From the NCBI RefSeq assembly GCF_030817355.1, contig NZ_JAUSZH010000001.1, positions 3,845,001 to 3,909,000 on the forward strand: 64,000 nt of DNA, in the 5' to 3' direction. The stretch's first letter is position 1, and the number at the start of each line of letters is the position of its first letter. The position numbers were made by a program, and so were the translations under genes. The notes below the pieces were generated by a model, which saw only the letters and a list, made by a program, of their open reading frames with translations, was not told the DNA's origin and ran no database searches. This DNA comes from Streptomyces sp. V1I1. GTDB taxonomy: Bacteria; Actinomycetota; Actinomycetes; Streptomycetales; Streptomycetaceae. Shown here in pieces: positions 33,772 through 42,982 of this stretch.

Positions 33772-33995
33772 ATTCGTCGACTCAAGGCCGCCCAGCACAG
33801 CCCCACCCGGTCCTTCCCATCCCGACTGCTCGCACCTGTTTCTCCCTGCTTCCACAGGCGGCGCGCGACGGAATCGATGCCGATCCTCCGCGCGCCACCC
33901 GTCCCACTCGCATGTGGGGGCGACTACCTGTGCGCGAACTCCGCCGAAGGGTCCAGGCACGGCTCACTGCTCCCACCGGACTGCGGGGGAAGAAC

Positions 33996-35308
33996 TCACT
34001 CAGTGGTGAAGTGCACCTGGTGGTTCCCCTCGTCCTTGCCGAGCTCCCAGGTCTCCCAGGGCTTCACGGGCTTGGGCCTCACGGGCTTCCAGGGCTTGCA
34101 CGGCTTCCCGGGCTTCCCGGGCTTCCCCGGCTTCCCCGGCTTCCCCGGCTTCCCGCCGTAGTCGCAGTCGTCGTCGCGTCCGCCCGTGGCGTCACCGGTC
34201 GCACCGTCACCGGTCGCGGCATCACCCGTCGCACCGTCACCAGTCGCGGCATCACCCGTCGCACCGTCACCAGTCGCGGCATCACCCGTCGCAGCGTCAC
34301 CCGTCGCACCGTCACCGGTCGCAGCGTCACCCGTCGCGGCATCACCCGTCGCACCGTCACCGGTCGCAGCGTCACCCGTCGCACCGTCACCGGTCGCAGC
34401 GTCACCCGTCGCACCGTCACCGGTCGCGGCATCACCGGTCGCACCGTCACCGGTCGCGGCATCACCCGTCGCACCGTCACCGGTCGCGGCATCACCCGTC
34501 GCACCGTCACCGGTCGCGGCATCACCCGTCGCACCGTCACCGGTGGTTGTGGTTGTGGTTGTGGTGGTGCTGTCACACGTCGGCCTGGTGATCACGTTGT
34601 TGTCCAGCGTGACGGCCCCATTGCGGGCCAGCGCCCGGCCCTGGATGGCCGTCCCATTAGTAACAGTGATCGAGGTGAGCGCCATGAGGGTGCCCACGAA
34701 GGTGGAGCCGGTTCCGAGCGTGGCCGATTCATCGGTCACCCAGAACACGTTGCACGCCCGGGCGTCATTGAGAAGGACCACGCGGCTCGCGGATGCCGTT
34801 GTCAGGCCCGCGGGAATCTTGAACACCCAGACGGCATCGGGATTGCCGCCGGCGTCCAGGGTCCAGGTGCCGTTGAGCAGGAGACCGGACGTGACGGAGT
34901 AGGTGCCCGGAACCAGCGTGGGATTCACGGGCGCCGCGGAAAGGCTGAATTGCGTGGGCTGGCCGAAGGCATTGCCGTACGCCGTGACCAGGTCGGCCTT
35001 TGCCTGCATTGCCACACCGTTCGCGGCGTGGATCGTCCCGTCCTGCACCCCCCCGGGCGGGAATCCTTCTACGGCGGACCCCGAATGTACGCCGACGTTT
35101 CCGGTGATCACAGAATCGCCCGCGTTGGTGACCGTCGAACCGGCCAGCACCGCGAAGCTTTCCGCGGTACCCAGAGGTACAAGTGTTGCTGCATTTGCCC
35201 GTGTAGGCGTCACTTCACAACGGCAACGGCGACCAGCAGGGTGAGTACCACCGCGATCCAGGCCGTCATTGTGCGCCTTTGCGGCGCATCGGGAATATTC
35301 AACGTCAT
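33996..35308 (-). pseudogene. DUF3494 ice-binding-like surface protein, frameshifted after the signal peptide
   Basis: ATG 35308 opens a 32-codon frame with a basic start and a hydrophobic helix (TMTAWIAVVLTLLVAVAVV) that stops at 35210. One base out of frame the sequence continues TPTRANA, a typical cleavage site, then the DUF3494 domain (LGTAESFAVLAGSTVTNAGD, ITGNVGVHSGSAVEGFPPGG, ARACNVFWVTDESATLGTGS, GRALARNGAVTLDNNVITRP). A Thr run, the (GDGATGDAAT)n repeat and a collagen-like GKPGKPGKP tail follow, ending at 33996. With the frame restored it would be a secreted ice-binding or adhesin-like protein. Confidence 0.75.
34198..34543. repeat. Coding tandem repeat, unit 30 bases (some 15)
   Basis: About 11-12 units of GCACCGTCACCGGTCGCGGC plus 10 more bases, with scattered 15-base half units, encode GDGATGDAAT on the minus strand. 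The units are contiguous with no spacers, so this is a protein repeat and not a CRISPR array. Confidence 0.9.
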
Positions 35309-35770
35309 CGAGGAGCCAACTCCTGTGGGGGGGGTGGTGACGTCCGGCGTTCCTCGTCCAATGGAATCGCCTCTTTTGCCGACGGAATATTACGCAGACA
35401 CCCACGCCCGGTTGCGATTCATCCAGGTGATGTCGCCGGAACTCACCATATGTATCGAAGAATGTATGACAAATATTGAGCCGACTGGCTGCAATTCATC
35501 CCGTACGGCAAGCCACCTGTCGATGCAGCCAATCACTCCTGGCACGCCGACCGTCGGCCACTACCCGTCAGCGGAATAGGGGGCCGGCGTCTCGCCCGCA
35601 CCAGTGTTTTTCCTCAACTGGAAGGCTTTTGCCCTGGAATTGGACAAGTGGGCAGCGAATGTCCCCTGGACGCAGCCCGGAAAATCATCCGCCGGGCGGA
35701 TGCGGATTCCGGGACAGTCACGCATCCGCGTCGTCGGGCCCGTGAGCCGACTACGCGACTGAGTCTGCGG
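35309..35770. other. Upstream region of the ice-binding gene, low in GC
   Basis: The stretch 35370-35560 is clearly more A/T-rich than its surroundings (for example GAATATTACGCAGACACC) and should hold the promoter. No gene is seen. Confidence 0.45.
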
Positions 35771-36165
35771 TCAGGCCGACAGGGCCCGGCTCGGTTCCAC
35801 TGCTGTCACGAGGACGGCGATCGTCACGGGGCCGGGAGCATCGTGCTGCGCCACTGCGATCCCAGCCGTACGGACGGCGAGTGCGACGTCGAGGACGCGA
35901 CGGTCGCCGGCGACGCCAAGGGGATCTGGACATGTCTGCCAGGGGGCTCGTCACTGTCCTCGATCCGGACGGGTTGAGCGAACGCTCCCCTGACCTGGGG
36001 CATGGACAGTCCATGGCCGGGGGCGAGGCGGGCCACGCCGGGTACAGCGGTCATGACGTCGGCCAGTTCCGCTGCCGGCGCCCGCGCCGGCACCGGTCCC
36101 GGCGCAGGATGCCCGGTCGTGCCTTCCGCGCCGTGCGAGGCAGCGGTTTCGGCAGCTGCGCTCTC
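35771..36165 (-). pseudogene. Asp23-like remnant, frameshifted
   Basis: One minus-strand frame reads AAELADVMTAVPGVARLAPG and PPGRHVQIPLA; after a one-base shift the sequence continues VAGDRRVLDVALAVRTAGIA then VAQHDAPGPVTIAVLVTAVE before the stop at 35771. The order (a helix with VPGVxRL, then a strand-helix-strand end with RTAGIAVAxHDxPGPVTIAVLV) fits the short Asp23-related proteins of Streptomyces. Its start is lost at the junction with the integrase remnant. Confidence 0.45.
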
Positions 36166-36335
36166 AAAGGCCGACGCGCATCGGTCCGTACGCACCGAGG
36201 AACCACCAGCCGCCACCCCGGCCCGATCGCGTCGGCGAGCGCATCGACCTGGGCGACGGTGGGGATCTGCGGTTCGGCGGAGGACTCTTCGCCCGCGCCC
36301 TTGATGCGACAGGGGTTGCAGTGGATCACTGCCGA
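36166..36335 (-). pseudogene. Tyrosine recombinase (integrase) remnant
   Basis: The minus strand encodes NPCRIKGAGEESSAEPQIPT then VAQVDALADAIGPGWR, and one frame over LGAYGPMRVG. This matches the middle of actinobacterial phage-type integrases (NPCRIKGAG...RPVLTVAQVxALADAI..RYRALVLLGAYGPMRxGE). The catalytic R of xxLRWGE/PMRVGE is just reached; the catalytic C-terminal domain is gone. It is the only integrase trace in the window. Confidence 0.55.
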
Positions 36336-36502
36336 CTCGGTACCGGTGCTCTCAGGAAACGCGTCGTTGCCGGGCGGCGCCCCCGCTGCGCTGAACCTCT
36401 CTGCCACCCGTGCACTTCTTCATGGGTGGTTCATGACAATCGCGACTGTTGCAGGCCATGGCGGCGTGAAATCGTCTGAACGACACCGGCCGAAGGAGTG
36501 CG

Positions 36503-39100
36503 ATGAACAAGGGGTACGCCGTCTTCTGCGACGCGAACCGGCAGTTCTACGACGCTCCGCACCGGTCCCACGAGGAAGGCAGCGGTTCCTCCGCTCTCTA
36601 CGAGGCCGTGCGGCGCGAGCTCCCGGACGGCTGGCAGCGTCACCGGTCGGGCGACTGGCTGGCGTTCCGACCGCTCGACAGTGCACTGCCCAACCAGGGA
36701 TGGAAGATCCACATTTCCGCCTGCCTGGACAACGCGGAGAAGGTGCTCGCCCAGGTCTGGGACTACTGCGTCCCTCGATCCGTAGCCTTCAAGTGCATGC
36801 CCAGCCGGTACTTGCTGCACACCCGCAACGCCAAATACGCCGACCGCGCCGCCAGTGGGAAGTTCCTCACCGTCTACCCCGCCGACGACGACCAGTGCCG
36901 CACCATCGCGGAAGACCTGGACCGTCTGCTCGGAGGCGAGCCCGGTCCGTACATACTCAGCGACTTACGCTGGGGCGCCGGTCCGGTTTATGTGCGCTAC
37001 GGCAGCTTCACAGAGCGGCACTGTTACGACGACCGGGGTGAGCTGTGCCCCGCGGTCGAGGACAACCATGGACGACTTGTTCCCGACCGGAGGGACCCGA
37101 CGTTCCACGTCCCGGACTGGGTCACCCTCCCCGCGTTTCTCGAACCGCATCTGGCCGCCCGCTCCGCCACCACGCTCAACGACATCCCGTACCGGTTCGA
37201 GCGCGCGCTGCATTTCTCCAACGGCGGCGGCGTGTTCGTCGGCCGGGACCTGCGCACCGATGAGCAAGTGGTCTTGAAGGAGGCCCGGCCACACGCCGGT
37301 CTGGCCGCGGACGAGGCCGACGCGGTGACCCGGCTGGAGCGCGAGAGGGATGCACTGCGGCGGCTGTCCGGGCTCGGCTGCACCCCCGAGGTGCGCGACT
37401 GGTTCACCCTGGGCGACCACTCCTTCCTCGTCATGGAGTTCATCGAGGGCCGCCCGCTCAACAGCTTCTTCGCACACCGGCACCCGCTGATCGAGGCGGA
37501 TCCCAGCCCGGAGCGGCTCGCCGAGTACACCCAGTGGGCTATGCGGGTGCACCGCCTGGTGGAGGACGCCGTATCGGCGATCCACGCGCGGGGCGTCGCC
37601 TTCAACGACCTGCACCTTTTCAACATCATGCTGTCCGAGGACGAACGCTCGGTGGTGCTGCTGGACTTCGAGGCCGCCGCGGTCGATGACGTGAACCGGC
37701 GTCAGGTGGTTGCCAATCCGGGGTTCGTCGCACCTGCCGACCGCAGGGGCTTCGACGTCGACCGGTACGCCCTGGCGTGCCTGCGCCTGGCCTTGTTCCT
37801 GCCCCTCACCAGTCTGTTCGCCGTGGACCGGGCAAAAGCCGCGCATTTGGCGGAGATCGCAGCCGAGCAGTTTCCGGTGCCGCGCGATTTCCTCCAGGAA
37901 GCGGTCGCCGAGATCCTTCGCGGCCATCGTGGCACGGACCTGCCCGGGGGCAGGACCCGCGGCGCAGCGGACCCCTACTTACCCGTCGAGCTCGCCGACT
38001 GGCCACGCAGCCGCGACTCCATGGTCCGGGCGATCCTGGCCTCCGCCTCTCCGGAACGGGAGGATCGTCTCTTCCCCGGAGACATAGCCCAGTTCGGGCC
38101 GGTCGGCGGCGCATGCTTCGCCTACGGAGCGGCCGGCGTCCTCTACGCCCTGGCCGAGACCGGCGCCGAACCGGCTCCGGAAGCCGAAGAATGGCTGCTG
38201 AGGGCCGCGAAGACCCCCGCTTCCGGCAGCCCACTCGGTTTCTATGACGGCCTGTCCGGCATCGCCTGGGTCCTGGACCGGCTCGGGCACCGCGAACGCG
38301 CCCTGGACCTCGTCGAAACGATCACCTCCCAGAGCTGGGAGGACATGGCCCCCGACCTGCACAGCGGACTGGCCGGACTCGGCCTGGCCCTCGATTCCCT
38401 GGCCACCTCCACGGGCGAGAGTGCCCTGCGCGACAAGGCGCTCCAGTGCGCCCGGCTCGCGGCCGACAAGGCCGGCGCTCCCTCGTCCGGGCAAGCCGGC
38501 GCCGGGACCCCGCGGGCCGGACTCCTCCACGGAGCCACCGGAGCGGCGCTGCTCCACCTGCGTCTGTACGAGGCGACCGGCGACCACGCCCTGCTGGACC
38601 TGGCCGCCGACGCGCTCCGCCGCGACCTGGCCCGTTGTGTACGAGGCGTGGGCGGAGCCCTCCAGGTCGACGAGGGCTGGCGGACCATGCCCTACCTGGG
38701 CGCCGGCAGCGTCGGCATCGGCATGGTGCTCGACGACTACCTCGTCCACCGCACCGACGAAGAGTTCGAGAAGGCCAGAGGCGAAATCGTGCAGGCGGCG
38801 CAGGCCAAGTTCTATGCCCAGCCCGGCCTGTTCCGCGGTGCCGCGGGCATGGTGCTGCACTTGAGCCGCACCACGACCGGAGGCCCGGGCACCCACGCCG
38901 CCGACCTGCGCCGTCAGATCGACTCACTCTCGTGGGGCGCGATCCCCTACCAGGGGCATCTCGCCTTCGCCGGCGAGCAGATGATGCGCCTGTCCATGGA
39001 CCTCAGCACCGGCACAGCCGGCTGCCTGCTCGCACTGGGCAGCGCGCTGCACGACCAGCCCGTGCACCTGCCCTTCCTCCCGCCGCCACGGCGGCCCTGA
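36503..39100 (+). CDS. ramC: RamC: class III lanthionine synthetase for SapB
   Basis: The 865-residue product has the three-domain LanKC layout. Residues 1-215 form the lyase-like region (KIHISACLDNAEKVLAQVWD, SRYLLHTRNAKYADRAASGK). A kinase domain follows with glycine loop SNGGGVFVG at about 239, Lys259 in VVLKE, catalytic FNDLHLFNIM at about 368 and LLDFEA at about 390. A LanC-like cyclase domain occupies the last 330 residues (DGLSGIAWVLDRLGH, LLHGATGAALLHLRLYEATG) and lacks the zinc-binding Cys-His set, as usual for class III. It phosphorylates, dehydrates and cyclises the RamS precursor encoded 66 bases downstream. GAAGGAG precedes the ATG. Confidence 0.95.
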   Translation: MNKGYAVFCDANRQFYDAPHRSHEEGSGSSALYEAVRRELPDGWQRHRSGDWLAFRPLDSALPNQGWKIHISACLDNAEKVLAQVWDYCVPRSVAFKCMPSRYLLHTRNAKYADRAASGKFLTVYPADDDQCRTIAEDLDRLLGGEPGPYILSDLRWGAGPVYVRYGSFTERHCYDDRGELCPAVEDNHGRLVPDRRDPTFHVPDWVTLPAFLEPHLAARSATTLNDIPYRFERALHFSNGGGVFVGRDLRTDEQVVLKEARPHAGLAADEADAVTRLERERDALRRLSGLGCTPEVRDWFTLGDHSFLVMEFIEGRPLNSFFAHRHPLIEADPSPERLAEYTQWAMRVHRLVEDAVSAIHARGVAFNDLHLFNIMLSEDERSVVLLDFEAAAVDDVNRRQVVANPGFVAPADRRGFDVDRYALACLRLALFLPLTSLFAVDRAKAAHLAEIAAEQFPVPRDFLQEAVAEILRGHRGTDLPGGRTRGAADPYLPVELADWPRSRDSMVRAILASASPEREDRLFPGDIAQFGPVGGACFAYGAAGVLYALAETGAEPAPEAEEWLLRAAKTPASGSPLGFYDGLSGIAWVLDRLGHRERALDLVETITSQSWEDMAPDLHSGLAGLGLALDSLATSTGESALRDKALQCARLAADKAGAPSSGQAGAGTPRAGLLHGATGAALLHLRLYEATGDHALLDLAADALRRDLARCVRGVGGALQVDEGWRTMPYLGAGSVGIGMVLDDYLVHRTDEEFEKARGEIVQAAQAKFYAQPGLFRGAAGMVLHLSRTTTGGPGTHAADLRRQIDSLSWGAIPYQGHLAFAGEQMMRLSMDLSTGTAGCLLALGSALHDQPVHLPFLPPPRRP

Positions 39101-39165
39101 AACCGGTCCCCCCACTCGGGGGGACCTGAGCAAGATCCGTCCCCATGAAGGAGAGGAACACCACC

Positions 39166-39300
39166 ATGGCACTTCTCGACCTGCAGACGATGGAAACCCC
39201 CAAGTCCGAGGTCACCGGCGAGATCGGGACCGGCGGCGGCAGCCGCGCGAGCCTGCTGCTCTGCGGCGACAGCAGCCTGAGTGTCACCACCTGTAACTGA
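39166..39300 (+). CDS. ramS: RamS: SapB-type lanthipeptide precursor
   Basis: The 44-residue peptide has the class III leader motif LLDLQTMETP and a core SRASLLLCGDSSLSVTTCN. The two S-x-x-S-x-x-x-C units (SRASLLLC and SSLSVTTC) are the ring-forming segments of SapB, the surfactant that lets aerial hyphae rise. Compared with the S. coelicolor precursor as I remember it, the leader-core junction has extra Gly (TGGGSR) and V replaces I near the end. GGAGAGG precedes ATG 39166; an in-frame ATG at 39145 is less likely. Confidence 0.95.
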   Translation: MALLDLQTMETPKSEVTGEIGTGGGSRASLLLCGDSSLSVTTCN

Positions 39301-39311
39301 CCCACGGGTGG

Positions 39312-39333
39312 CCACAGGGCTTCGGCCCTGTGG
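39312..39333 (+). terminator. Hairpin between ramS and ramA
   Basis: CCACAGGGC at 39312-39320 pairs perfectly with GCCCTGTGG at 39325-39333 around a TTCG tetraloop. It begins 12 bases after the ramS stop and is not followed by a T run. It probably acts as an attenuator or mRNA stabiliser that keeps ramCS expression above ramAB. Confidence 0.7.
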
Positions 39334-39429
39334 TGACACCGGCGCCGCGGTCCCGGGCTGACAACTTCGCCCGGGACCGCGGTGCGCCTGCCCCGCATCT
39401 CTCCGACGGAGGCGAGGACTGCACCCCCC

Positions 39430-41208
39430 ATGGCCCCGACGCCCCGGAACGCCCCGTCCCGCAACGCCGCGGAACCCGTACCCCTCGCCCGTGCTTCAGG
39501 CATCCTGGCCGGTGCGGTGCGGCACAGTGCGAGCCGCACACTCGCCCTCTTCCTGTTCAGCACCGCATCTGCCGCCGCGGCCGTCGCCCTGCCTGCCGCG
39601 CTCGGGCACACGCTCGACCTGCTGCTCGAAGAAGCCGCGGGGGAAGAAGCCGCGGGCGTGGAGCTAGCCGTCGTGCTGTGCGCCGTGCTGGTCGCCGCCG
39701 AGGTTCTCTTCGACGCCCTGGAGGCCCTGGTCGGCGGCGCGACCAGCGCCCGCAGTACCGCCTGGCTGCGCCGCTGCGGAGCCGACCACCTTCTGTCCCT
39801 CGCGCCGCACCGTGCCGCCGGCCGCTTCACCCCGGGCGACCTGGTGACCCGGCTGACCGGCAACGCCGCAGAGACGGGCACCGCGCCCTCCACGGCGGCC
39901 ATCGGCCTGGCTTCGCTTCTCGTCCCGGCCGGCGCTCTGGTCTCCCTGGCGCTCATCGACCTCTGGCTGGCCGTTGTCTTCCTCGCGGGGATCCCCCTGC
40001 TGGCCCTGTTGCTACGGGCCTTCGCCCGCGGGTCGTCCGACAGCATCTCCCAGTACCAGCGCGTGCAGGCGGACGTCGCCGGCCGCCTCCTCGAGGCCCT
40101 CGGCGGCGCCCGTACCGTCGCCGCCGCGGGGACCGCCGAGCGTGAACTCGCCCGCGTGCTGGCGCCGCTTCCCGAACTGGGCGCGCAGGGGCGGCGCATG
40201 TGGCAGGTCTACGGACGCGCATCGGTCGGCAGCGGGATTCTGGTGCCCCTGCTGACCACGGTGGTCCTCGCCGTCGGCGGGATGCGGCTGGTCGGTGGAA
40301 GCCTGTCCGTGGGCGACTTGCTGGCAGCCGCCCGCTATGCGGCCCTCGCCGCCGGCCTGGGCGCGGTGGTCGGACAGCTCAACTCCCTTCTGCGCAGCGG
40401 CGCCGCGGCCCGCCGCATCGCCGAACTGCTCGCCCTTCCCGCCGTACGCCACGGGACGCGTCCACTGCCCGCCGGCGGTCCTGGGCGCGTCGAGCTGCGG
40501 GCGGTCACCCTGAGCCGCGGCGGCGCTCCCGTGCTGCGGGGGGTCGATCTGGTCGTGCCAGGGGGCACGACGATGGCCGTCGTCGGGCGCTCCGGCGCGG
40601 GCAAGTCCACTCTCGCCGCCGTCGCCGGACGGCTGGCCGACCCCGACGCGGGGGTGGTGCTACTGGACGGCGTACCGCTGACCGAGACGGATCCGTCGGA
40701 GCTGCGCCGGGAGGTCGGGTACGCCTTCGAACGGCCGGTCCTGTTCGGCGAAACGGTCGGCGCGGCCATCGGATTCGGACCGTACGAGCCCACCGTCTGC
40801 GAGATCGGGGCCGCGGCTCGGGCGGCGGGGGCCGACACCTTCGTCCGGCTCCTGCCCGGCGGGTACTCGGCGCCGCTCGCCGACGCCCCCCTGTCGGGCG
40901 GAGAACTGCAACGCCTCGGGCTGGCACGGGCCTTCGCCCACGCCGGCCGATTGCTGATCCTCGACGACGCCACCTCCAGCCTCGACAGCGTCACCGAACT
41001 CCACGTCGGCCGGGCACTCGTACACGACGTCCGGACGGGTACCCGGCTGCTGATCGCCCACCGCGTCTCCTCGGCGGCGCGTGCCGACCTGGTCGCATGG
41101 GTCGAGGACGGCCGCATCCGCAGGGTGGGCCCGCACGAACGCCTGTGGGAAGAGCCCGACTACCGGGCCGTGTTCGCAGACACCGGCCAGGACACGGGCG
41201 GGAGTTGA
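39430..41208 (+). CDS. ramA: RamA: ABC transporter (permease-ATPase) of the SapB locus
   Basis: The 592-residue product has an N-terminal membrane domain of about six helices (SRTLALFLFSTASAAAAVAL, LIDLWLAVVFLAGIPLLALL, ILVPLLTTVVLAVGGMRLVG) and a C-terminal ATPase: Walker A VGRSGAGKST at about 387, signature LSGGELQRLGLARA at about 488 and Walker B LLILDDATSSLD. With RamB it forms the predicted exporter for the modified peptide. ATG 39430 is chosen, with a GTG at 39382 as an alternative. Its stop overlaps the ramB start (TGATG). Confidence 0.9.
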   Translation: MAPTPRNAPSRNAAEPVPLARASGILAGAVRHSASRTLALFLFSTASAAAAVALPAALGHTLDLLLEEAAGEEAAGVELAVVLCAVLVAAEVLFDALEALVGGATSARSTAWLRRCGADHLLSLAPHRAAGRFTPGDLVTRLTGNAAETGTAPSTAAIGLASLLVPAGALVSLALIDLWLAVVFLAGIPLLALLLRAFARGSSDSISQYQRVQADVAGRLLEALGGARTVAAAGTAERELARVLAPLPELGAQGRRMWQVYGRASVGSGILVPLLTTVVLAVGGMRLVGGSLSVGDLLAAARYAALAAGLGAVVGQLNSLLRSGAAARRIAELLALPAVRHGTRPLPAGGPGRVELRAVTLSRGGAPVLRGVDLVVPGGTTMAVVGRSGAGKSTLAAVAGRLADPDAGVVLLDGVPLTETDPSELRREVGYAFERPVLFGETVGAAIGFGPYEPTVCEIGAAARAAGADTFVRLLPGGYSAPLADAPLSGGELQRLGLARAFAHAGRLLILDDATSSLDSVTELHVGRALVHDVRTGTRLLIAHRVSSAARADLVAWVEDGRIRRVGPHERLWEEPDYRAVFADTGQDTGGS

Positions 41209-42965
41209 TGACGATGACGGGCTCACGGCTCCTGCCGCAGGCCGTGCGCTTCCTCGGACGCCGCAAACGCGTGCTGCTGAAGCTCAGTGGCTGGTCCCTG
41301 CTGGAATCGGCCCACACCTTCCTCGGCGGTTACGCCGTGGCGATGGCGCTCGACCGCGGCTTTCTCGCCGGCCGCACCGGCACCGGCCTGGCGTGGCTGA
41401 CGGTGGCCGCGCTGGCCATCGTCATAGGGGGCCTGGCCACCGGCGGTGTCTTCCGAGGGCTGGCCGACCTCGTCGAACCGCTGCGGGACGGCCTGGTACG
41501 CCGGGTGGTGACCCGGTCGCTGGACCAGGCGTTGGCCGAACCGGCGCACGCCGCCGACAGCGCGGTGGTCTCCCGGCTGACCAACCAGACGGAGATTGCA
41601 CGGGACAGCTTCGCGGGGCTGGTGCTCGTGGCCCGGTCCTTCGTCTTCACCTCAGTCGGGGCGCTTTTCGGGCTTGCGGCGCTCGCTCCCGCACTGCTGG
41701 TCGTCGTGGCGCCACCGCTGCTGACGGGACTGCTGCTTTTTCTGGCCACGCTGGCGCCGATGGCCGCCCGACAACGCGACTTCCTCTGTGCCGACGAGGC
41801 GCTGTCGGCACAGTTCGGCTCGATGGCTCAGGGACTGCGCGACGTGGTGGCCTGCGGCGCAGGGGCACCCATCGCGGCGCAAACGCACGCGCTGATCGAG
41901 CAGGAAGCCAAGTCGGCACGGTCCCTCGCCCGGTGGGCGAGTGCCCGCTCCCTGGCACTCGGCATAGCCGGACACCTTCCGGTGGTCCTGCTCCTGGTCG
42001 CCGCACCATGGCTGCTGCGTCAGGGCGTCACGGCGGGCGCCCTGCTCGGCGCGCTGACGTATCTGACCCAGGCCCTGCTGCCCGCTCTGCACAACCTGAT
42101 GAACGCGCTTGGCGCGGCCGGCACCAGGCTGCTCGTGGTCCTCAGCCGGCTGGCCCCCGGGCCGGACCCCCGCCCGACCGTCCCGGTACCCGCGGGCAAC
42201 CCCGAACGGCCGGCGCCGGCACCGGGACGCCCCGGCGCACCGCGGGTCGAACTGCGTGCGGTGACGTTCGCCTACGGTCCGGCGGCGCAACCCGTGCTGC
42301 GTGGCCTCAACCTGACGATCGAGCCCGGCGAGCACCTCACCGTGGTGGGGCCCAGCGGCATCGGCAAGTCCACGCTGACCTGCCTGCTGGCCGGCCTGCT
42401 CGAACCGGACAAGGGCGAGGTACGGCTCCACGACCGGCCGGCGCACACGCAAGCCGGCCGTGGAGCCGACCCCTCCCGGCTGCGCGTGCTCATCCCTCAG
42501 CAGGCCTACGTCTTCACCGGCAGCCTGTACGAGAACCTGCTCTACCTGTGCCCGGACGGAGCTTCGCGGTCGGCGGTGGACGCCTCGTCGGAAGCGGTCG
42601 GCCTCGGCCCCCTGGTGCGCAAGCTCGGCGGGTTCGACGCGCATGTCGATCCCGCGGCCCTGTCGCACGGCGAAAGGCAGCTCATCGCGCTCGGCCGGGC
42701 GCATCTCTCTCCCGCGCCGCTCGTCATCCTGGACGAGGCCACCTGCCACCTCGATCCGGCGGCCGAAGCCCGGGCCGAACGGGCCTTCGCCCTGCGGCCC
42801 GGGACGCTGATCGTGGTTGCCCACCGGATCAGTTCGGCTCGGCGCGCCGACCGGATCCTGGTGCTCGACGGCCTCAACGCCACCTGTGGGAGTCATCAGG
42901 AGCTGCTCGACCACTCGTCGCTCTACCGTGACCTGGTGGGACGCTGGCACGCCGAGAGGATCTGA
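41208..42965 (+). CDS. ramB: RamB: ABC transporter (permease-ATPase) of the SapB locus
   Basis: The 585-residue product repeats the permease-ATPase layout: helices such as WLTVAALAIVIGGLATGGVF and GLAALAPALLVVVAPPLLTG, then Walker A VGPSGIGKST at about 379, signature LSHGERQLIALGRA at about 484 and Walker B LVILDEATCHLD. It is coupled to ramA by a TGATG overlap, as expected for a heterodimeric exporter. A second in-frame ATG at 41214 could also start it. ramR converges on its 3' end. Confidence 0.9.
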   Translation: MTMTGSRLLPQAVRFLGRRKRVLLKLSGWSLLESAHTFLGGYAVAMALDRGFLAGRTGTGLAWLTVAALAIVIGGLATGGVFRGLADLVEPLRDGLVRRVVTRSLDQALAEPAHAADSAVVSRLTNQTEIARDSFAGLVLVARSFVFTSVGALFGLAALAPALLVVVAPPLLTGLLLFLATLAPMAARQRDFLCADEALSAQFGSMAQGLRDVVACGAGAPIAAQTHALIEQEAKSARSLARWASARSLALGIAGHLPVVLLLVAAPWLLRQGVTAGALLGALTYLTQALLPALHNLMNALGAAGTRLLVVLSRLAPGPDPRPTVPVPAGNPERPAPAPGRPGAPRVELRAVTFAYGPAAQPVLRGLNLTIEPGEHLTVVGPSGIGKSTLTCLLAGLLEPDKGEVRLHDRPAHTQAGRGADPSRLRVLIPQQAYVFTGSLYENLLYLCPDGASRSAVDASSEAVGLGPLVRKLGGFDAHVDPAALSHGERQLIALGRAHLSPAPLVILDEATCHLDPAAEARAERAFALRPGTLIVVAHRISSARRADRILVLDGLNATCGSHQELLDHSSLYRDLVGRWHAERI

Positions 42966-42982
42966 GACGGCCCGCCCCGTCT
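42965..42982. terminator. Bidirectional hairpin between ramB and ramR
   Basis: AGACGG at 42965-42970 pairs with CCGTCT at 42977-42982. It overlaps both stop codons of the convergent genes. Confidence 0.45.

Noticed and set aside
34198..34543. CRISPR array
   Set aside because: The 30-base units are contiguous and have no spacers, and they encode a protein repeat in frame.
34186..34902. Plus-strand protein made of VAPSPVAASP repeats
   Set aside because: It is the antisense reading of the 30-base repeat in the ice-binding gene; the minus strand carries a recognisable DUF3494 domain.
40200..41207. Long frame overlapping ramA on the same strand
   Set aside because: It is an Arg-rich shifted reading of ramA; the true gene in that frame is ramB, which starts at 41208.
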